A stretch of 64,000 nt of DNA, from the NCBI RefSeq assembly GCF_000181515.1, contig NZ_ABCG01000004.1, positions 203,389 through 267,388 of the forward strand, written 5' to 3'. The stretch's first letter is position 1, and each line of letters begins with the position of its first letter. A model generated the notes under the pieces. That model was not told the DNA's origin. It saw nothing but the letters and a program-made list of their open reading frames with translations, and ran no database searches. The translations under genes were made by a program, and so were the position numbers. Below, one piece after another: positions 62,431 through 64,000 of the stretch. The stretch is from Erythrobacter sp. SD-21. Lineage in GTDB: Bacteria; Pseudomonadota; Alphaproteobacteria; Sphingomonadales; Sphingomonadaceae.

Positions 62431-63210
62431 GTGGCACGCACACCCAACACCGAACTTTCCCGCGAGGAAAAGAAAGCCAAGGCCGAAGCCGCCGAGCGGG
62501 AAGCGCTGCTGCGCGAAGTCGACGATGCCGTGCGGCAGGGCGATTTCGAAAGTTTCATGTCGAGCTACGGCAAGCCGCTGCTCGGCGTGGTCGCGCTGGG
62601 GCTCGCGGCTTTCGGCGGCTATCTCTACTGGGACCAGCAGCAGGAAAGCACGATGGAGCGATCGGGCGAGGAACTGGTGACGATCCTCGACCAGCTCGAA
62701 GCGGGCAATATCGATACCGCCACCGGCCAACTCGACGGCTTCGATGGCGAAGGCTCGCCAGCGATCAGCGCCAAGCTGCTGCGCGCTGGCATCGCGGCCG
62801 ATGAGGGTGAGACGCAGAAGGCGGCCACGCTCTTCGGCGAAGTGGCCGACGATGAAAACGCGCCCGAGGCGCTGCGCAACCTCGCGCTGGTCCGCCGCAC
62901 CGCCCTCATGTTCGACGAAATGGGCCCGGACGAGGTCATCGCGGCGATGAAGCCGCTGGCCGTGCCGGGCGAACCCTTCTTCACAAGCGCGGGCGAACTC
63001 GTTGCCCATGCCTATCTCGCGCAGGACAAGCGTGCCGAGGCCGGCGCGCTGTTCGCCGAGATCGCGCGTGACGAGAACACGCCCGAAGTGGCCCGTGCGC
63101 GCATGCTCAACATGGCCGGTATCCTCGGCGTCGATGCGGTCGACGACGTGCAGGACATTCTCGACACCCAGCGTGCCGAAACTCCCGATGCCGAACTCGT
63201 CAGCGAATGA
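62431..63210 (+). CDS. YfgM-like tetratricopeptide membrane protein
   Basis: The 259-residue protein has a charged N-terminus (PNTELSREEKKAKAEAAERE), one membrane helix (about 47-66, PLLGVVALGLAAFGGYLYW), then periplasmic TPR-like helices (AISAKLLRAGIAADEGETQKAATLFGEVADDE, LVAHAYLAQDKRAEAGALFAEI). YfgM is a periplasmic chaperone partner of SecYEG and is encoded next to bamB in gammaproteobacteria, as here. GTG 62431 is preferred; ATG 62380 is possible. Confidence 0.82.
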   Translation: MARTPNTELSREEKKAKAEAAEREALLREVDDAVRQGDFESFMSSYGKPLLGVVALGLAAFGGYLYWDQQQESTMERSGEELVTILDQLEAGNIDTATGQLDGFDGEGSPAISAKLLRAGIAADEGETQKAATLFGEVADDENAPEALRNLALVRRTALMFDEMGPDEVIAAMKPLAVPGEPFFTSAGELVAHAYLAQDKRAEAGALFAEIARDENTPEVARARMLNMAGILGVDAVDDVQDILDTQRAETPDAELVSE

Positions 63211-63227
63211 CACGAAACGGAATTTTC

Positions 63228-64000
63228 ATGAGCCAGATGACCACGAAATCCTTCCTCAAGACCGCGGCTGTCGCGGCCTCGACCCTCGCGCTTGCGGCCT
63301 GTAGCGGCGGGCTGTTCGGCGGCGGAGACGGCAAGAAGGACACGCCGACGATCGGGGAACGCCAGCCGATCCTCTCGCGCATCGAAACCGGCGCAAAGGT
63401 CGATCCGGCTCTGGCGGGGACTGCCGTGACGCTACCGGCCGCGCGCGCCAACGACACCTGGGGTCAGGGCGGAGGGACGGCCAACAAGAGCTATGGCCAC
63501 CTCGCGCTTTCCGCATCCCCGGTGCAGGCCTTCACCGCGCAGGTCGAAGGCGCCAGCAACAAGCGCCGCCTGGGCGCCGCGCCTGTCATTGGAGGTGGCA
63601 AGCTCTTCGCGGTCGGCGCGGATGGCCGGGTCACTGCTTTCGACGCGCAGACCGGTGCGCGCGTCTGGAGCTACCAGAGCGACCTGACCGACGACACGCG
63701 TCCCAGCGCCTTTGGCGGCGGCGTCAGCTTCGACAACGGCAAGCTCTACGGCACCGATGGCGCGGGCAATGTCTATGCGCTCGACGCGAACACGGGCGCC
63801 GAGCTGTGGAAGGTCAAGCCCGGCGGCCCGCTGCGCGGCTCGCCTACGGTCGCCTTCGGCAATATCTTCGTGATGAGCCAGGACAACCAGCTCTTCGCGC
63901 TGGGCACGAACGACGGCCGCCTCGCGTGGCAGGAGTCGGGTTCGACCACCATGGCCGGCGTGTTCGGCGTGGCGTCGCCGGCTGCGGGCAACGGCACAGT
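63228..64000 (+). CDS. bamB: Outer membrane protein assembly factor BamB, C-terminus beyond the window
   Basis: 257 codons are visible. The protein has a lipoprotein signal (AASTLALAACSGG, lipobox LAAC) and beta-propeller repeats of the PQQ-like type: GKLFAVGADGRVTAFDAQTGARVWSY, GKLYGTDGAGNVYALDANTGAELWK, GNIFVMSQDNQLFALGTNDGRLAWQE. BamB is a scaffold in the BAM complex that inserts outer membrane beta-barrel proteins. It is 17 bases after the YfgM-like gene. Confidence 0.92.
   Translation, partial: MSQMTTKSFLKTAAVAASTLALAACSGGLFGGGDGKKDTPTIGERQPILSRIETGAKVDPALAGTAVTLPAARANDTWGQGGGTANKSYGHLALSASPVQAFTAQVEGASNKRRLGAAPVIGGGKLFAVGADGRVTAFDAQTGARVWSYQSDLTDDTRPSAFGGGVSFDNGKLYGTDGAGNVYALDANTGAELWKVKPGGPLRGSPTVAFGNIFVMSQDNQLFALGTNDGRLAWQESGSTTMAGVFGVASPAAGNGT

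Overview
The window is about 64 kb of GC-rich, densely packed bacterial chromosome. Several traits point to an alphaproteobacterium of the order Sphingomonadales, most likely the Erythrobacteraceae. These include a short-form HisG, the aa3 oxidase cluster coxB-coxA-ctaB-coxF-ctaG-coxC-SURF1-thrC, a UrcA-family protein, an EcfG-like promoter, a lysine-rich tail on ribosomal protein L21, and M14 and S41 secreted peptidases. This placement rests on gene content and order, not on a computed phylogeny. I saw no rRNA, tRNA, CRISPR array, insertion sequence, prophage or replication origin.

Layout, left to right. (1) 0-2.9 kb: a three-gene envelope-stress operon (DUF3618, holin-like membrane protein, hydrophilic stress protein) read leftward from an EcfG-like promoter, and a tandem universal stress protein read rightward behind a FixK/FNR-type box. 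(2) 2.9-9.3 kb: a DEAD-box RNA helicase, remnants of a ygiC/ygiB (glutathionylspermidine synthase-like / DUF1190) pair, a secreted M14 metallopeptidase and acyl-CoA thioesterase II. (3) 9.3-15 kb: a proton-pumping pyrophosphatase and a leftward operon hisG-hisD-nusB-thiL, where thiL appears to start at CTG. (4) 15-23 kb: DUF2332, an alpha/beta hydrolase with an SDR, pirin, BolA, a J-domain protein, and a five-gene detoxification-type operon (DUF1428, VOC, GST, VOC, SRPBCC) divergent from an HxlR regulator with a repeated operator. (5) 23-24.8 kb: a lower-GC islet with an XRE regulator/membrane protein pair and a UrcA protein. (6) 24.8-30 kb: a DUF2236 oxygenase-like protein, an orphan cobS, a bifunctional PBP1 and two thioesterases. 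(7) 30-35.8 kb: a tightly overlapped leftward operon pyrE-pdxJ-(small membrane protein)-acpS-lepB-(AI-2E family)-(DUF3089)-ruvX-(46-residue membrane protein). (8) 36-45.4 kb: cytochrome c oxidase structural and assembly genes leading into thrC and an rRNA methyltransferase-like gene. (9) 45.4-48.5 kb: folB, a small Rossmann-like protein, moaD and moaE, then a membrane protein behind a perfect TTGAT-N4-ATCAA box, facing the gene for an Fnr-type regulator and its lipoprotein partner. (10) 48.6-64 kb: rplU-rpmA, GNAT, a TetR/PF10118 pair around a 35-bp palindrome, an S41 peptidase, ygfZ, patatin, pyrC, rarD, a glycine-zipper protein, astD, selO, a hydrolase-glycosyltransferase pair, a YfgM-like protein and the start of bamB.

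Themes. The window is mainly core metabolism (histidine, pyrimidine, pyridoxine, threonine, thiamine, molybdopterin and folate steps), respiration (aa3 oxidase and its heme and copper assembly factors) and envelope biogenesis (LepB, PBP1, BamB, YfgM-like). Local regulation is unusually readable. There are four regulator-plus-site modules: Fnr with two boxes, HxlR with four half-sites, TetR with a 35-bp palindrome, and an unknown repressor site over the UrcA promoter. There is also one EcfG-like promoter. Adjacent genes often share 1-8 bases at the stop/start junction, so translational coupling is common.

Nothing here is clearly a new defence or mobile system. The strongest leads are the oxygen-sensing Fnr module with its uncharacterised target gene, the HxlR detoxification module, the head-to-head truncation of ygiC and ygiB, and the probable CTG start of thiL. 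All calls come from reading the sequence; no database search was run.
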